A stretch of 64,000 nt of DNA from an uncultured Parabacteroides sp. (GCA_949296075.1 CASFNG010000011.1:186001-250000); one strand, 5' to 3'. Positions 53,242 through 63,933 are shown, counted from the stretch's first letter. Translations and numbers: made by a program. Notes: generated by a model not told the origin, from the letters alone.

Positions 53242-54243
53242 ATGACAGACAGAAGGACATTCTTAAAGAATCTCTCCCTGCTGACCGTAGGGGGATGGGC
53301 CGGATCGAAGGCCCTTGCCGCGACTCCAGCGGCTTCCAAAGAGACTATCGACGCCATTACCGCCGCCACGGAGAGCGCGGGCGCCAAGAAAATCGGATTG
53401 CAAACCTATTCATTAGGCCAAGAGTTGCTACAAGACCTGCCGAACGGGCTGAAACGTCTCGCCAAGATGGGCTATACGGACCTGGAGATCTTCGGCTATC
53501 AGGAGAAAACCGGGCAGTTCGGCGATTACAATCCCAAGAACACCACCTTCATCTCCCCGAAGGATTACAAACGGATGGCGGAGGATGCCGGACTGCGGAT
53601 CAGCAGCTCGCACCTATCTCCCTCATTACGCGAATACACGAAGGCCAATATGCCGAAATTCGAGGAGTTCTGGAAGAAGGCCACGGACATTCACGCCGAA
53701 CTGGGTGTCAGCTACATGGTACAACCCAGCCTGCCCCGCATCGAGAACGAGGATGACGCCAAGCGCGTCTGCGAGATATTCAACCGGGCGGGCGAGATCG
53801 CCTCGAAAGCCGGGATACGCTGGGGCTACCACAACCACAGCAACGAGTTCAAGCGGGTGCTGAAGGCGGGCGAGAAACCGGAGCAGAACCCGAATCCTTG
53901 GGCGCCTCCCAAGGGCACCTATATCGAGGAGCTGTTCCTGAAGAACACCGACGCGGACAAGGTGATGTTCGAGCTGGACGTCTATTGGGCGGTCATGGGG
54001 CAGCAGGATCCCGTGGAGTGGATGGAGAACTACCCGGATCGCTTCAAGCTGCTGCACATCAAGGATCGCTGGATCATCGGCGATTCCGGCATGATGAATT
54101 TCCCGAACATTTTCAAGAAGGCGTACGAGATCGGTATCCTCGGCTATTTCGTCGAGTTGGAAGGCGACCGCAAGGGACGTACCCAATTCGAGGGCGTGGA
54201 GAAGAGCGCCGCCTACCTCCGCGAGGCATCGTTCGTGAAATGA
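53242..54243 (+). CDS. Tat-exported TIM-barrel sugar phosphate isomerase/epimerase-like protein
   Basis: A 333-residue protein with a twin-arginine-like signal (TDRRTFLKNLSLLTVGGWAG). A xylose-isomerase-like TIM barrel follows: IGLQTYSLGQEL, LEIFGYQEKTG, RISSSHLSPSLREY, WGYHNHSNEFK, MFELDVYWAVMGQQD, FKLLHIKDRW and YFVELEGD. The His and Glu/Asp residues at the strand ends (HNH, ELD, HIKD, VELE) are typical metal ligands. Many Bacteroidales secrete such proteins and act on sugars or sugar derivatives in the periplasm. The substrate is unknown. It is monocistronic with a strong bidirectional terminator. Confidence 0.88.
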   Translation: MTDRRTFLKNLSLLTVGGWAGSKALAATPAASKETIDAITAATESAGAKKIGLQTYSLGQELLQDLPNGLKRLAKMGYTDLEIFGYQEKTGQFGDYNPKNTTFISPKDYKRMAEDAGLRISSSHLSPSLREYTKANMPKFEEFWKKATDIHAELGVSYMVQPSLPRIENEDDAKRVCEIFNRAGEIASKAGIRWGYHNHSNEFKRVLKAGEKPEQNPNPWAPPKGTYIEELFLKNTDADKVMFELDVYWAVMGQQDPVEWMENYPDRFKLLHIKDRWIIGDSGMMNFPNIFKKAYEIGILGYFVELEGDRKGRTQFEGVEKSAAYLREASFVK

Positions 54244-54264
54244 CCCACACCAGCGCGTAACAAA

Positions 54265-54303
54265 AAGAAAGGGCCTCTCCTCACGGGGAAGCCCTTTCTT
54301 GTC
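54265..54303. terminator. bidirectional terminator between the epimerase-like gene and eno
   Basis: AAGAAAGGGC (54265-54274) pairs perfectly with GCCCTTTCTT (54291-54300). It separates convergent genes. Confidence 0.85.
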
Positions 54304-54350
54304 TCTTCGGCCTAAGCCTACTAATTAGCGATTATAATTTACTGAATAAC

Positions 54351-55643
<1,293 letters not shown>

Positions 55644-55657
55644 TTAATAAACCGTGG

Positions 55658-55688
55658 CAAATATAGTTAGGTTTCATGAACTTAGCAA
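55658..55688 (-). promoter_or_regulatory. promoter of eno
   Basis: On the minus strand TTG (55686-55688), 20 nt, TATATTTG (55658-55665), with the ATG 17 nt further. A full match to TAnnTTTG. Confidence 0.7.
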
Positions 55689-55720
55689 TCACCACAAATC
55701 ACTATTTTCACGTCCGCGAA

Positions 55721-55738
55721 ATACCTACAAATAGGTAT
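55721..55738. promoter_or_regulatory. 18-bp dyad upstream of the enolase promoter
   Basis: Read on the minus strand it is ATACCTATTTGTAGGTAT, arms ATACCTA and TAGGTAT with a 4-nt spacer. It is identical at 17 of 18 positions to 52408-52425. It lies about 33 bp upstream of the eno -33 box, between eno and the thioesterase-like gene. Confidence 0.55.
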
Positions 55739-55742
55739 ACGC

Positions 55743-56111
55743 TCAGAGTTTCGAGAGGAACCTCTGCCGATCCACCACGTAGCGGACATGGCGTCCCTCG
55801 CCGATCACGCCACGCGCGTCGCGAGCCACCACCGAGAAAGTCAGCTTACGCCCGTCCACCTCCTCCAAACGGGCGGTCGCCTCGACCGTCTCGCCCAAGC
55901 CGGAGGGACGTGTATGCGAGATCTCCAACAAGGCCCCCACCGTCGTGGAGCCCTCAGGCAAGGCAGGAGCTACCGCCCGCATCGCGGCATTCTCCATCAA
56001 GGCCGCCATCGCCGGCGTGGCGAACACCTCCAAATCTCCCGAACCTACCGTCTTCGCCACGTTCTCCGGGCGCACGGTATCCCTACTCGTAAAAGTCAAT
56101 CCTGTTTCCAT
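55743..56111 (-). CDS. hotdog-fold thioesterase (FlK-like)
   Basis: A 122-residue single hotdog domain. It has VFATPAMAALMENAAMRAV (about residues 29-47), where Thr and Glu match catalytic positions in the fluoroacetyl-CoA thioesterase FlK and its relatives, and EISHTRPSG with a conserved His. It would hydrolyse a short acyl-CoA; the substrate is not predictable, and relatives in gut bacteria are only named thioesterase family protein. Its stop is 102 nt before the eno start, so cotranscription with eno is possible. Confidence 0.82.
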   Translation of the reverse strand: METGLTFTSRDTVRPENVAKTVGSGDLEVFATPAMAALMENAAMRAVAPALPEGSTTVGALLEISHTRPSGLGETVEATARLEEVDGRKLTFSVVARDARGVIGEGRHVRYVVDRQRFLSKL

Positions 56112-56296
56112 ATCTACCTTTCTTAATGATTAGCGGATGCCCATCGGCTTAGCGCGGACAATCGCCACACGCTCCCGAGGGGCTCTCCTACGCGAAGGTA
56201 AGCGAATTATCCGCATTCTCCCGGGGATAGGCAGCGACTCCTCTCTTCCATCATCTATTTTGGCGTCCTCACGCCCAAGGTTTCCCCGGAAAAGCG

Positions 56297-56304
56297 TACC
56301 TTTG
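56297..56304 (+). promoter_or_regulatory. -7 box of the GH92-GSCFA operon
   Basis: TACCTTTG is a full match to TAnnTTTG, 52 nt before the ATG. The -33 element is weak. Confidence 0.5.
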
Positions 56305-56356
56305 GGCGATCCTCGCGGATCTTTTTCGGTTCATACATAATTAACTTAGACTAAAG

Positions 56357-58699
56357 ATGACATTCTTACAGAAATCCATCGGCTGCCTCGTGCTGGCGCT
56401 TTGCTCGACAGTGGCCGCCGCGCAGACGCGGATCACGGACCGGGTGAACCCGATCATCGGGACGAACGGCATGGGGCACACCTTCCCCGGGGCTTGCGTC
56501 CCCTTCGGGCTGGTGCAACTCAGCCCGGACACCGACACCATCCCTCACAACGTGGACGGGAAGTATCAACCCCGGGCGTACGAATATTGCGCCGGTTACC
56601 AATATAAGGATAGCAGTATCGTAGGTTTCAGCCACACGCATTTCAGCGGGACGGGGCATTCCGACCTGGGCGACTTCCTGCTCATGCCGACCACCGGCCC
56701 CCTGAAGCTGAACCCCGGCACCGCCACCAACCCGGATGGGGGCTATCGCTCGCGCTTCTCCCATGAATCGGAAAAAGCTTCCCCGGGTTATTACGAAGTG
56801 ACGCTGAAGGATTATGGAATCCGTGCCCAACTAACCGCCACCCAACGGGCGGGTATCCACAAATACACCTATCCCGCGGGGAGCGAGAACCAGCGGGTCG
56901 TGCTCGACCTGATCCACGGGATCTATAATTACGACGGGAAGGTGCTCTGGGGGCAGGTGCAGGTATTGAACGATACCTTGGTGACAGGCTACCGGATCAC
57001 GAACGGCTGGGCACGTACCAACTACACCTATTTCGCGTTATCGTTCTCGAAACCGATCATCCACTACGGCTGCGAGGAGAAGGCCAAGGTGGATTACAAA
57101 GGGGGCTACGGGAAATTCGACCAACGGGAGAACTTCCCGGACATGGGCGGGCGCAAGCTCGTAACTTACTTCGAGTTTGACCCGCGTACCTCGGATGTAC
57201 TGGAGGTGAAGATGGCGTTATCGGGGGTAAGCATGGACGGGGCGCTGAAAAACCTGCGGGCGGAGACGGCGAACGCCGACTTCGACCTGCTGGCGGCTCG
57301 GGCGGCCTCTACCTGGGAGAAGGCGCTTTCCGTCATCGAGGCGGAGGGCACCGACGACCAGCTCGCCATGCTTTATACCTCGCTCTACCATACGATGATT
57401 AACCCCTGCGTCTATACCGATGTGGACGGGCAGTACCGCGGGCTCGACCAGAACATCCATCACGCGGAGGGTTTCACCAACTATACGGTATTCTCCGTAT
57501 GGGACACCTATCGGGCCTTGCATCCGCTGTTCAACCTCATCAACCGGCAGGTAAACACCGACATCGCCCGGTCGATGCTCAAGCATTACGAGCAGAGCGT
57601 GCACCATGCCTTGCCGATCTGGAGCCACATGGCCAACGAGAACTGGTGCATGATCGGTTACCATTCCGTATCGGTACTTGCCGACGCGATCGCGAAGGGG
57701 CTGCCGATCGACAAGCAAAAGGCTTTAGAGGCTATGGTAAGCAGCTCCACGATCCCCTACTACGACGGCACGAAAGAGTACATGGAGATGGGCTACGTAC
57801 CGCTGGAAAGGAGCGGTAGCGCGGGATCCCTGACCTTGGAGTACGCCTACGACGACTGGACGATCTACCAGACCGCCCGGATAGCGGGCGACAGCTCCGT
57901 GGCGAACAGCTACCGGAAACGGGCACTCAACTACGCGAACGTGTTCGACCCAGACCTCGGATATGCCCGTCCCCGCCATGCTGACGGACGGTTCAAGGAG
58001 GATTTCAGCCTGCTCAGCACCCACGGCGAGGGGTTCATCGAAGGCAATGCCTTGAATTATTCCTTTTACGTGCCACAAGACGTGGACGGGATGATCCGTC
58101 TCATGGGCGGAGAGAGGGCGTTCGTCGGCAAGCTGGACTCGCTTTTCGCGATGCATCTGCCGGATGAGTTCTTCGCCCAGACGGAGGACGTGACCAAGGA
58201 GGGTCTGTTGGGCGGCTATGTACACGGCAACGAGCCCAGCCATCACATTCCTTTCCTATATGCTTGGACCAACCAGCCTTGGAAGACCCAGTACTGGCAG
58301 CGGGAGATCATGAACAAGATGTACCGCAACAACATCGACGGCCTTTGCGGGAACGATGATTGCGGGCAGATGTCGGCTTGGTACATCCTCTCGGCTATGG
58401 GATTCTATCCCGTCTGCCCGGGGACAGACCAGTATGTGCTGGGCGCCCCCTATCTCCCTTATATGAGAATCCGGTTAGAGAACGGGAATACCTTCGAGGT
58501 GAGAGCCGAAAAGGTGAGCGACAAGAACCGGTACGTACAGGCGGTCAAGCTGAACGGGAAGCCCTATACCAAGGGATACATCACGCAGGCGGATCTGCTC
58601 AATGGCGGCACGCTGACTTTCGAGATGGGATCTCGGCCGAACAAGAAGCGGCTGTTCGAGGGTTCGGATCGCCCCTATTCGCTATCTTCCACGCATTAA
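56357..58699 (+). CDS. GH92 exo-alpha-mannosidase
   Basis: A 780-residue secreted glycosidase. It has a signal peptide (1-22, ending AAAQ), then the N-terminal GH92 domain starting VNPIIGTNGMGHTFPGA and continuing with FSHTHFSGTGHSDLGDFL. The C-terminal (alpha/alpha)6 domain contains FSVWDTYRALHPL, GYVHGNEPSHHIPFLYAW and GNDDCGQMSAWYILSAMGFY. GH92 enzymes are calcium-dependent inverting alpha-mannosidases that trim N-glycans or yeast mannan. There is no lipobox, so it is probably periplasmic. It is the first gene of a pair with a GSCFA gene 12 nt downstream. Confidence 0.95.
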   Translation: MTFLQKSIGCLVLALCSTVAAAQTRITDRVNPIIGTNGMGHTFPGACVPFGLVQLSPDTDTIPHNVDGKYQPRAYEYCAGYQYKDSSIVGFSHTHFSGTGHSDLGDFLLMPTTGPLKLNPGTATNPDGGYRSRFSHESEKASPGYYEVTLKDYGIRAQLTATQRAGIHKYTYPAGSENQRVVLDLIHGIYNYDGKVLWGQVQVLNDTLVTGYRITNGWARTNYTYFALSFSKPIIHYGCEEKAKVDYKGGYGKFDQRENFPDMGGRKLVTYFEFDPRTSDVLEVKMALSGVSMDGALKNLRAETANADFDLLAARAASTWEKALSVIEAEGTDDQLAMLYTSLYHTMINPCVYTDVDGQYRGLDQNIHHAEGFTNYTVFSVWDTYRALHPLFNLINRQVNTDIARSMLKHYEQSVHHALPIWSHMANENWCMIGYHSVSVLADAIAKGLPIDKQKALEAMVSSSTIPYYDGTKEYMEMGYVPLERSGSAGSLTLEYAYDDWTIYQTARIAGDSSVANSYRKRALNYANVFDPDLGYARPRHADGRFKEDFSLLSTHGEGFIEGNALNYSFYVPQDVDGMIRLMGGERAFVGKLDSLFAMHLPDEFFAQTEDVTKEGLLGGYVHGNEPSHHIPFLYAWTNQPWKTQYWQREIMNKMYRNNIDGLCGNDDCGQMSAWYILSAMGFYPVCPGTDQYVLGAPYLPYMRIRLENGNTFEVRAEKVSDKNRYVQAVKLNGKPYTKGYITQADLLNGGTLTFEMGSRPNKKRLFEGSDRPYSLSSTH

Positions 58700-58711
58700 A
58701 ACCGGGACGGT

Positions 58712-59704
58712 ATGGAACTTTACACACGGATTCCTTGGACGAAGCCCCGTTTCCAGTTCGATTACGCCGACAGGATCACCCTGATGGGCTCATGCTTCGC
58801 CGAGAGTATCGGGAGCCTCCTGACGGAGAACAAGTTCACCACTGACGTGAACCCGTTCGGGATCCTCTATAATCCCGCGTCGGTGGCGGAGGGGCTGCGG
58901 ATGTTGCTACACCCCGAACGCTTCACGCCCGAGGATCTGTTCCTCCACGAGGGCACCTACCACAGCTTCGCCCATCACGGGCGTTTCTCCTCCACCTCGG
59001 CGGACGAGTGCTTGGAACGGATCAACGACAGGTTGTTCCAATCGTCTGATTTCCTACGGGAAGCTACCCGTTTGGTGATTACCTTAGGCACGGCTTATGT
59101 CTATCGCCTGCGGAGCACGGGAAAGATCGTGGCGAATTGCCATAAACTTCCCGAAGGTTTATTCGAAAGACGGCGACTATCCGCGAGCGAGATCGTGGAG
59201 GAATGGAGGCCCCTGCTTCTCGCCCTTTGGGAACAGAACCCGGAGCTCAAGATCCTGTTCACCGTCAGCCCTATACGGCATTGGAAGGATGGGGCGCACG
59301 AGAACCAGCTCAGCAAGGCGACCTTGCTGCTGGCGGAAGAGGCCCTGCGGCAGGAGTTCCCGGAGCGGATCGACTACTTTCCCGCCTACGAGATCCTGTT
59401 GGACGAGCTGCGCGACTACCGTTTCTACGCCGACGACATGCTTCATCCCTCCCCCCTCGCGGTGGATTACATCTGGCAACACTTCGTCGGGCACCTCTTG
59501 TCGGCGGACGCCCGATCGGCGTTGACGGAATGGGAAGGGATCCGGAAGGCGCTTCTACATAAACCTTTCCACCCGGAGAGCGAGGCGTACGCCGGATTCC
59601 TACGGAATACCTTGGCAAGGATAGCGCGGCTCCGCGAGCGGCTACCCTCTCTCCCCCTCGACAAAGAGGAAGAGGAGCTGCGCGGCAAGTTGCGTGAAGC
59701 GTGA
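58712..59704 (+). CDS. GSCFA-domain protein
   Basis: A 330-residue protein named for its motif, here LMGSCFAES (about residues 24-32). Further on are NPFGILYNPASV, VITLGTAYVYR and a distal ADDMLHPSPLAVDYIWQHF with an Asp/His pair. The family is distantly related to SGNH hydrolases, with Ser in GSC as a possible nucleophile; its true activity is not established. No signal peptide is seen. Its position right behind GH92 suggests work on the same glycan, for example acyl group handling, which is inference. Confidence 0.85.
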   Translation: MELYTRIPWTKPRFQFDYADRITLMGSCFAESIGSLLTENKFTTDVNPFGILYNPASVAEGLRMLLHPERFTPEDLFLHEGTYHSFAHHGRFSSTSADECLERINDRLFQSSDFLREATRLVITLGTAYVYRLRSTGKIVANCHKLPEGLFERRRLSASEIVEEWRPLLLALWEQNPELKILFTVSPIRHWKDGAHENQLSKATLLLAEEALRQEFPERIDYFPAYEILLDELRDYRFYADDMLHPSPLAVDYIWQHFVGHLLSADARSALTEWEGIRKALLHKPFHPESEAYAGFLRNTLARIARLRERLPSLPLDKEEEELRGKLREA

Positions 59705-59812
59705 CAGGGAGAAATTTGCCCGCGAATACCCCCGCGGAAATGTCGCCCTCCAATTTAACGTCTGTTCAATATAAGTAAGTTTTCGACCCGCTTCATTTCT
59801 TGAAAAAATTCC

Positions 59813-59820
59813 TACCTTTG
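59813..59820 (+). promoter_or_regulatory. -7 box of murF-alr
   Basis: TACCTTTG is a full match to TAnnTTTG, 54 nt before the ATG. The -33 element at the proper distance is weak. A CCTATTTATAG at 59859-59869 partly resembles the flavodoxin/enolase dyad. Confidence 0.5.
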
Positions 59821-59874
59821 ATCTCGCTAAAAGAGCGAATCAGATATAAAGTCTAAACCTATTTATAGAGAAGC

Positions 59875-62340
59875 ATGGAGTACGCAATCAAAGAGATCGC
59901 CCGGATCATCGGGGCGAAGTCGAACCCATCGCACGACGACACGATCAGCCTGCTGCTGACAAACAGCCGGCGCCTCTCCTTCCCGGAGCGAAGCCTTTTC
60001 TTCGCGCTGAAGACCAAGACGAACGACGGGCATAAATATATACGGGACCTTTACAAGCTACGCGTCCGCAACTTCGTGGTCAGCGATATGCTCCCCGAGT
60101 TCGCGGAGATGAAGGAGGCGAATTTCCTGTTGGTGAACGACACCTTACGTGCCTTGCAGAAATTGGCCATCTTCCACCGGAAGCGGTTCAACATACCGGT
60201 GATAGGCATCACGGGAAGCAACGGCAAGACCGTCGTGAAAGAGTTCTTGTACCAACTCCTGCACAACGAGTTCAACATCGTCCGCTCACCGCGGAGCTAC
60301 AACTCACAGCTGGGCGTGCCCCTCTCCGTCTGGCAGATGAATGAGCGGCATACGCTGGGCATCTTCGAGGCGGGTATATCCCAGCCCGACGAGATGGAGA
60401 AGCTCCAGCCCATCATCGCCCCGACCATCGGTGTCATCACGAATATCGGCGAGGCTCACCAGGAGAACTTCCTCTCCTCCACCCAGAAGTGCATGGAGAA
60501 ACTGACGCTCTTCAACGACTGCGAGGCGATCATCTATGATGGCGACGACGAGTTTATCTCGAACTGTATCGAGTCGGCCTGCCTCTCCCACAAGGCGATC
60601 GTATGGAGCCGCACGGACTCGGAGGCCCCGCTCTTCATCGAGTCTATCGAGAAGCGGGAGACGGACACGGTGATCCACTGTACCCTGTTGGGATTCGACC
60701 AGGTGGTGACCATCCCCTTCACCGACGACGCCTCGATCGAGAACGTGATCCATTGCATGGCCGTCATGCTTTACCTGAAACCGACCAGCGTGAACGACGT
60801 ATCGAAGTTCAACCGTCTGGAGCCGGTGGATATGCGTTTAGACGTGAAGCAAGGAATCAATAATTGCTTGCTTATCAACGATACTTACAACTCTGACATC
60901 AACTCCCTGGACATCGCTCTCGATTTCCAACTCAGCCGCAGGGTGGGCAAGCCGCTGAAGAGCACGCTTATCCTGTCCGACATATTCCAATCGGGCACCT
61001 TGCCTAAATCTCTTTATAAGAAAGTGGCGGATCTGGTGCACCGCAAGCAGGTGGACCGGTTCATCGGCATCGGGCGCGACCTGAAGGAGTACGCCTCCGT
61101 GTTCAACGTGGAGAAGGAGTTCTACACGACCACCGAGGAGTTCATCCAGTCTCCCTCCTTCAAACGTTTCCACGACGAACTGATCCTGATAAAAGGATCC
61201 CGCCAATTCCATTTCGAGCGGATCTCCGAGCTGCTGGAGAAGAAGGTTCACGAGACGATTTTGGAGGTGAATCTCGACGCGGTCGTCCACAACTTCAACT
61301 ACTACCGCTCCAAGTTGCGCCCGAACACGAAGATGGTCTGCATGGTCAAGGCGTTCGCTTACGGGGCGGGATCGTACGAGCTGGCGAAGACCTTGCAGGA
61401 GCATCGTTGCGACTATCTCGCCGTGGCGGTGGCCGACGAGGGTGCCGAGCTACGGAAAGAGGGCATCTCGATCCCGATCATCGTCATGAACCCGGAGTTC
61501 AGCAGCTTCAACGTGCTATTCGAGAACCATCTGGAGCCGGAAGTATATAGTTTCCGGCTGCTCGACGCCATGATCCGCGAGACGGAACGCCGCGGGATCA
61601 CCTCCTATCCCGTCCATATAAAGATCGACACGGGGATGCACCGCTTGGGCTTCCAACCGGACGACGTGCCCGAGATCTGCGCCCGGTTGCGGTCGCAGTC
61701 GGGCTTGGTGGCACGCTCGGTGTTCTCCCATTTGGCGGGAAGCGACTCGTTCGTGTTCGACGACTTTACCCACTTGCAATTAGACCGGTTCACGCAGGCG
61801 GCCAAGGCGCTCGAAGAGGGGCTTGAATACCGGGTCATCAAGCATATATTGAACTCGGCTGGCATCGAGCGCTTCCCCGAGTATCAGATGGATATGGTGC
61901 GCTTAGGGATCGGGCTGTACGGCGTCAGCGCGTCAGGGCAGAAAGGCTTGCGGAATATCAGCACGCTGAAGACGACAATCCTCCAGATACAAGACGTGCC
62001 CGCGGGCGACTCGATCGGTTACAGCCGCCGGAGCTACGTAAAAAGGGACTCCCGGATCGCGATCATCCCGATCGGATACGCCGACGGACTGGATCGCCAT
62101 TTCAGCAATGGCGGGGGCGAGGTGGTCATAAACGGGCACCGTTGCCCGATCATCGGGAACATCTGCATGGATGCCTGCATGATCGACGTCACCGACATCG
62201 ACGCCAAAGAGGGAGACCAAGTCATCCTTTTCGGGGAAGAGCTGCCCGTAAGCGAATTGGCGGACAAGCTGAATACGATACCCTACGAGATACTGACCTC
62301 CATCTCGCCCCGCGTTAAACGGGTCTATTATCGTGAGTGA
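59875..62340 (+). CDS. murF-alr: MurF-Alr fusion: UDP-MurNAc-tripeptide D-Ala-D-Ala ligase / alanine racemase
   Basis: An 821-residue two-enzyme protein. The N-terminal half (about 1-455) is MurF, with the ATP loop GITGSNGKTVVKEF (about 112-125), and adds D-Ala-D-Ala to the peptidoglycan precursor. The C-terminal half (about 460-821) is the pyridoxal-phosphate racemase Alr. Its PLP lysine is in MVKAFAYGAGSY, where most Alr have VKADAYGHG, and its second-site segment is IGNICMDACMIDVTD. The fusion couples D-Ala production to use and is common in Bacteroidetes. The gene is monocistronic. Confidence 0.95.
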   Translation: MEYAIKEIARIIGAKSNPSHDDTISLLLTNSRRLSFPERSLFFALKTKTNDGHKYIRDLYKLRVRNFVVSDMLPEFAEMKEANFLLVNDTLRALQKLAIFHRKRFNIPVIGITGSNGKTVVKEFLYQLLHNEFNIVRSPRSYNSQLGVPLSVWQMNERHTLGIFEAGISQPDEMEKLQPIIAPTIGVITNIGEAHQENFLSSTQKCMEKLTLFNDCEAIIYDGDDEFISNCIESACLSHKAIVWSRTDSEAPLFIESIEKRETDTVIHCTLLGFDQVVTIPFTDDASIENVIHCMAVMLYLKPTSVNDVSKFNRLEPVDMRLDVKQGINNCLLINDTYNSDINSLDIALDFQLSRRVGKPLKSTLILSDIFQSGTLPKSLYKKVADLVHRKQVDRFIGIGRDLKEYASVFNVEKEFYTTTEEFIQSPSFKRFHDELILIKGSRQFHFERISELLEKKVHETILEVNLDAVVHNFNYYRSKLRPNTKMVCMVKAFAYGAGSYELAKTLQEHRCDYLAVAVADEGAELRKEGISIPIIVMNPEFSSFNVLFENHLEPEVYSFRLLDAMIRETERRGITSYPVHIKIDTGMHRLGFQPDDVPEICARLRSQSGLVARSVFSHLAGSDSFVFDDFTHLQLDRFTQAAKALEEGLEYRVIKHILNSAGIERFPEYQMDMVRLGIGLYGVSASGQKGLRNISTLKTTILQIQDVPAGDSIGYSRRSYVKRDSRIAIIPIGYADGLDRHFSNGGGEVVINGHRCPIIGNICMDACMIDVTDIDAKEGDQVILFGEELPVSELADKLNTIPYEILTSISPRVKRVYYRE

Positions 62341-62341
62341 C

Positions 62342-62372
62342 TTGCGTATATAGCTCATTATACCTATTTTCG
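62342..62372 (+). promoter_or_regulatory. promoter of fabI
   Basis: TTG (62342-62344), 20 nt, TATTTTCG (62365-62372), starting right after the murF-alr stop and ending 23 nt before the fabI ATG. Confidence 0.65.
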
Positions 62373-62395
62373 CGCCGTAATCAATAGTAAAAGGT

Positions 62396-63253
62396 ATGAG
62401 TCATAATTTATTAAAAGGCAAAAGAGGTATTATCTTCGGCGCGCTGAATGATATGTCCATCGCCTGGAAAGTGGCGGAGAAAGCCGTCGAGGAGGGCGCG
62501 ACAATCACGTTGAGCAACACACCGATCGCCGTCCGTATGGGACAGATCGACGCGCTCGCCGAGAAATTAGGAGCGCAAGTGATACCCGCCGACGCCACAA
62601 ACGTACAAGACTTGGAGACCGTTTTCTCGAAATCGGTCGAGATCTTGGGAGGCAAGATCGACTTTGTGTTACACTCGATCGGAATGAGCCCCAATGTCCG
62701 CAAAAAACGCACGTATGATGACTTGGATTACGATATGCTGAGCAAGACGCTCGACATATCGGCGATCTCTTTCCACAAGATGTTGCAGGTAGCCAAGAAG
62801 CAAGACGCCATCGCCGAGAACGGTTCTATCGTGGCGTTGAGCTACGTGGCAGCACAGCGTACGTTCTTCGGATACAATGATATGGCCGACGCGAAGAGCC
62901 TGTTGGAATCTATCGCCCGCAGCTTCGGCTACATCTATGGCCGCGAGAAAGGGGTACGGATCAACACGATCTCCCAATCCCCCACGCTGACCACCGCGGG
63001 AAGCGGCGTGAAAGGCATGGATCACTTGATGGATTTCGCCAACAGGATGAGCCCGCTTGGTAACGCCAATGCCGAGGAATGCGCGGACTACTGCGTAATG
63101 ATGTTCTCCGACTTCACCCGCAAAGTCACGATGCAGAACCTGTATCACGACGGCGGATTCTCAAGCATGGGCATGAGCCTGCGGGCCATGAACCAATACA
63201 GCCAAGGGTTAGAGGAATACACCGACGAGAACGGACACATCATTTACGGTTAA
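62396..63253 (+). CDS. fabI: enoyl-[acyl-carrier-protein] reductase, FabI
   Basis: A 285-residue NADH-dependent reductase that completes each cycle of fatty acid synthesis. The dinucleotide-binding start is IIFGALNDMSIAWKVAEKA (about 11-29). The catalytic Tyr and Lys are in FGYNDMADAKSLLE, matching the YxxMxxAK spacing of FabI. The substrate-loop segment is SQSPTLTTAGSGVKGMDHL. It is about 20 residues longer than E. coli FabI (262) and has a C-terminal extension EEYTDENGHIIYG seen in Bacteroidetes. The next gene starts 2 nt after its stop. Confidence 0.96.
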   Translation: MSHNLLKGKRGIIFGALNDMSIAWKVAEKAVEEGATITLSNTPIAVRMGQIDALAEKLGAQVIPADATNVQDLETVFSKSVEILGGKIDFVLHSIGMSPNVRKKRTYDDLDYDMLSKTLDISAISFHKMLQVAKKQDAIAENGSIVALSYVAAQRTFFGYNDMADAKSLLESIARSFGYIYGREKGVRINTISQSPTLTTAGSGVKGMDHLMDFANRMSPLGNANAEECADYCVMMFSDFTRKVTMQNLYHDGGFSSMGMSLRAMNQYSQGLEEYTDENGHIIYG

Positions 63254-63255
63254 AT

Positions 63256-63864
63256 ATGCTAATCAAGATCTACCCGGAGAACCCGAATCCCAAAGAAATA
63301 GACAAGGTCGTCAAGGTCCTGGAGGACGGCGGCCTTGTCGTCTATCCGACCGACACGGTGTACGCGATCGGTTGCGACGCGCTTAACGTCCGTGCGGTGG
63401 AGCGGATCTGCCGGATGAAGGGAGTCAATCCGCAAAAGAGCGACCTATCCATCATCTGTTACGACCTATCCAACATAAGCGAGTACGCAAAGGTGAGCAA
63501 CGCCGCCTTCAAGCTGATGAAAAGGCACCTGCCGGGTCCGTTCACCTTCATCTTGCCGACCAGCGGCGAACTGCCCAAGATCTACAAGAACCGTAAGGAG
63601 GTAGGCATACGCGTCCCCGACAACAATATCATCCGTACCTTGGTGAACACGTTAGGGAATCCCATCCTTACCATGTCTATCCACGATGAGGACGAGATGA
63701 TCGAGTACTCCACGGATCCGGAGCTGATCGAGGAAAAATACGGAAGCCGGGTGGACATCGTGATCGATGGCGGATATGGGGGAATTGAGCCCTCGACCGT
63801 AGTGGACTGCACGACCGACTCTTTCGAGATCGTGCGCCAAGGTAAGGGCGAGCTCCTGCCATAA
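63256..63864 (+). CDS. YciO-type YrdC/Sua5-fold protein
   Basis: The 202-residue protein has a single YrdC domain. It resembles E. coli YciO more than the tRNA-modifying TsaC: IYPENPNPKEIDKVVKVL, GGLVVYPTDTVYAIGCDA, AFKLMKRHLPGPFTFIL, VGIRVPDNNIIRTLV and VDIVIDGGYGGIEPSTVVDC correspond segment by segment with YciO as I remember it. Sua5/TsaC make threonylcarbamoyl-AMP for the t6A tRNA base; YciO's role is less clear. The start is the ATG at 63256, 2 nt after the fabI stop, and the conserved N-terminus begins there. Bacteroidales may keep a separate TsaC elsewhere. Confidence 0.88.
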   Translation: MLIKIYPENPNPKEIDKVVKVLEDGGLVVYPTDTVYAIGCDALNVRAVERICRMKGVNPQKSDLSIICYDLSNISEYAKVSNAAFKLMKRHLPGPFTFILPTSGELPKIYKNRKEVGIRVPDNNIIRTLVNTLGNPILTMSIHDEDEMIEYSTDPELIEEKYGSRVDIVIDGGYGGIEPSTVVDCTTDSFEIVRQGKGELLP

Positions 63865-63885
63865 CCGTTTCCATCCACATGAAGA

Positions 63886-63932
63886 GAACGGTCTCCTGAG
63901 CCGACAGAAAAGGCTCAAGAGACCGTTTTTTT
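63886..63932. terminator. terminator after the YciO-like gene
   Basis: AACGGTCTC and TGAGCC (63887-63902) pair with GGCTCA and GAGACCGTT (63912-63927) with one mismatch, followed by TTTTTT. It may serve both strands. Confidence 0.85.
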
Positions 63933-63933
63933 A

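Noticed and set aside
63079-63255. An upstream start for the YciO-like protein inside fabI
   Set aside because: The extra 59 residues are the shifted frame of fabI; the domain begins at the ATG at 63256.
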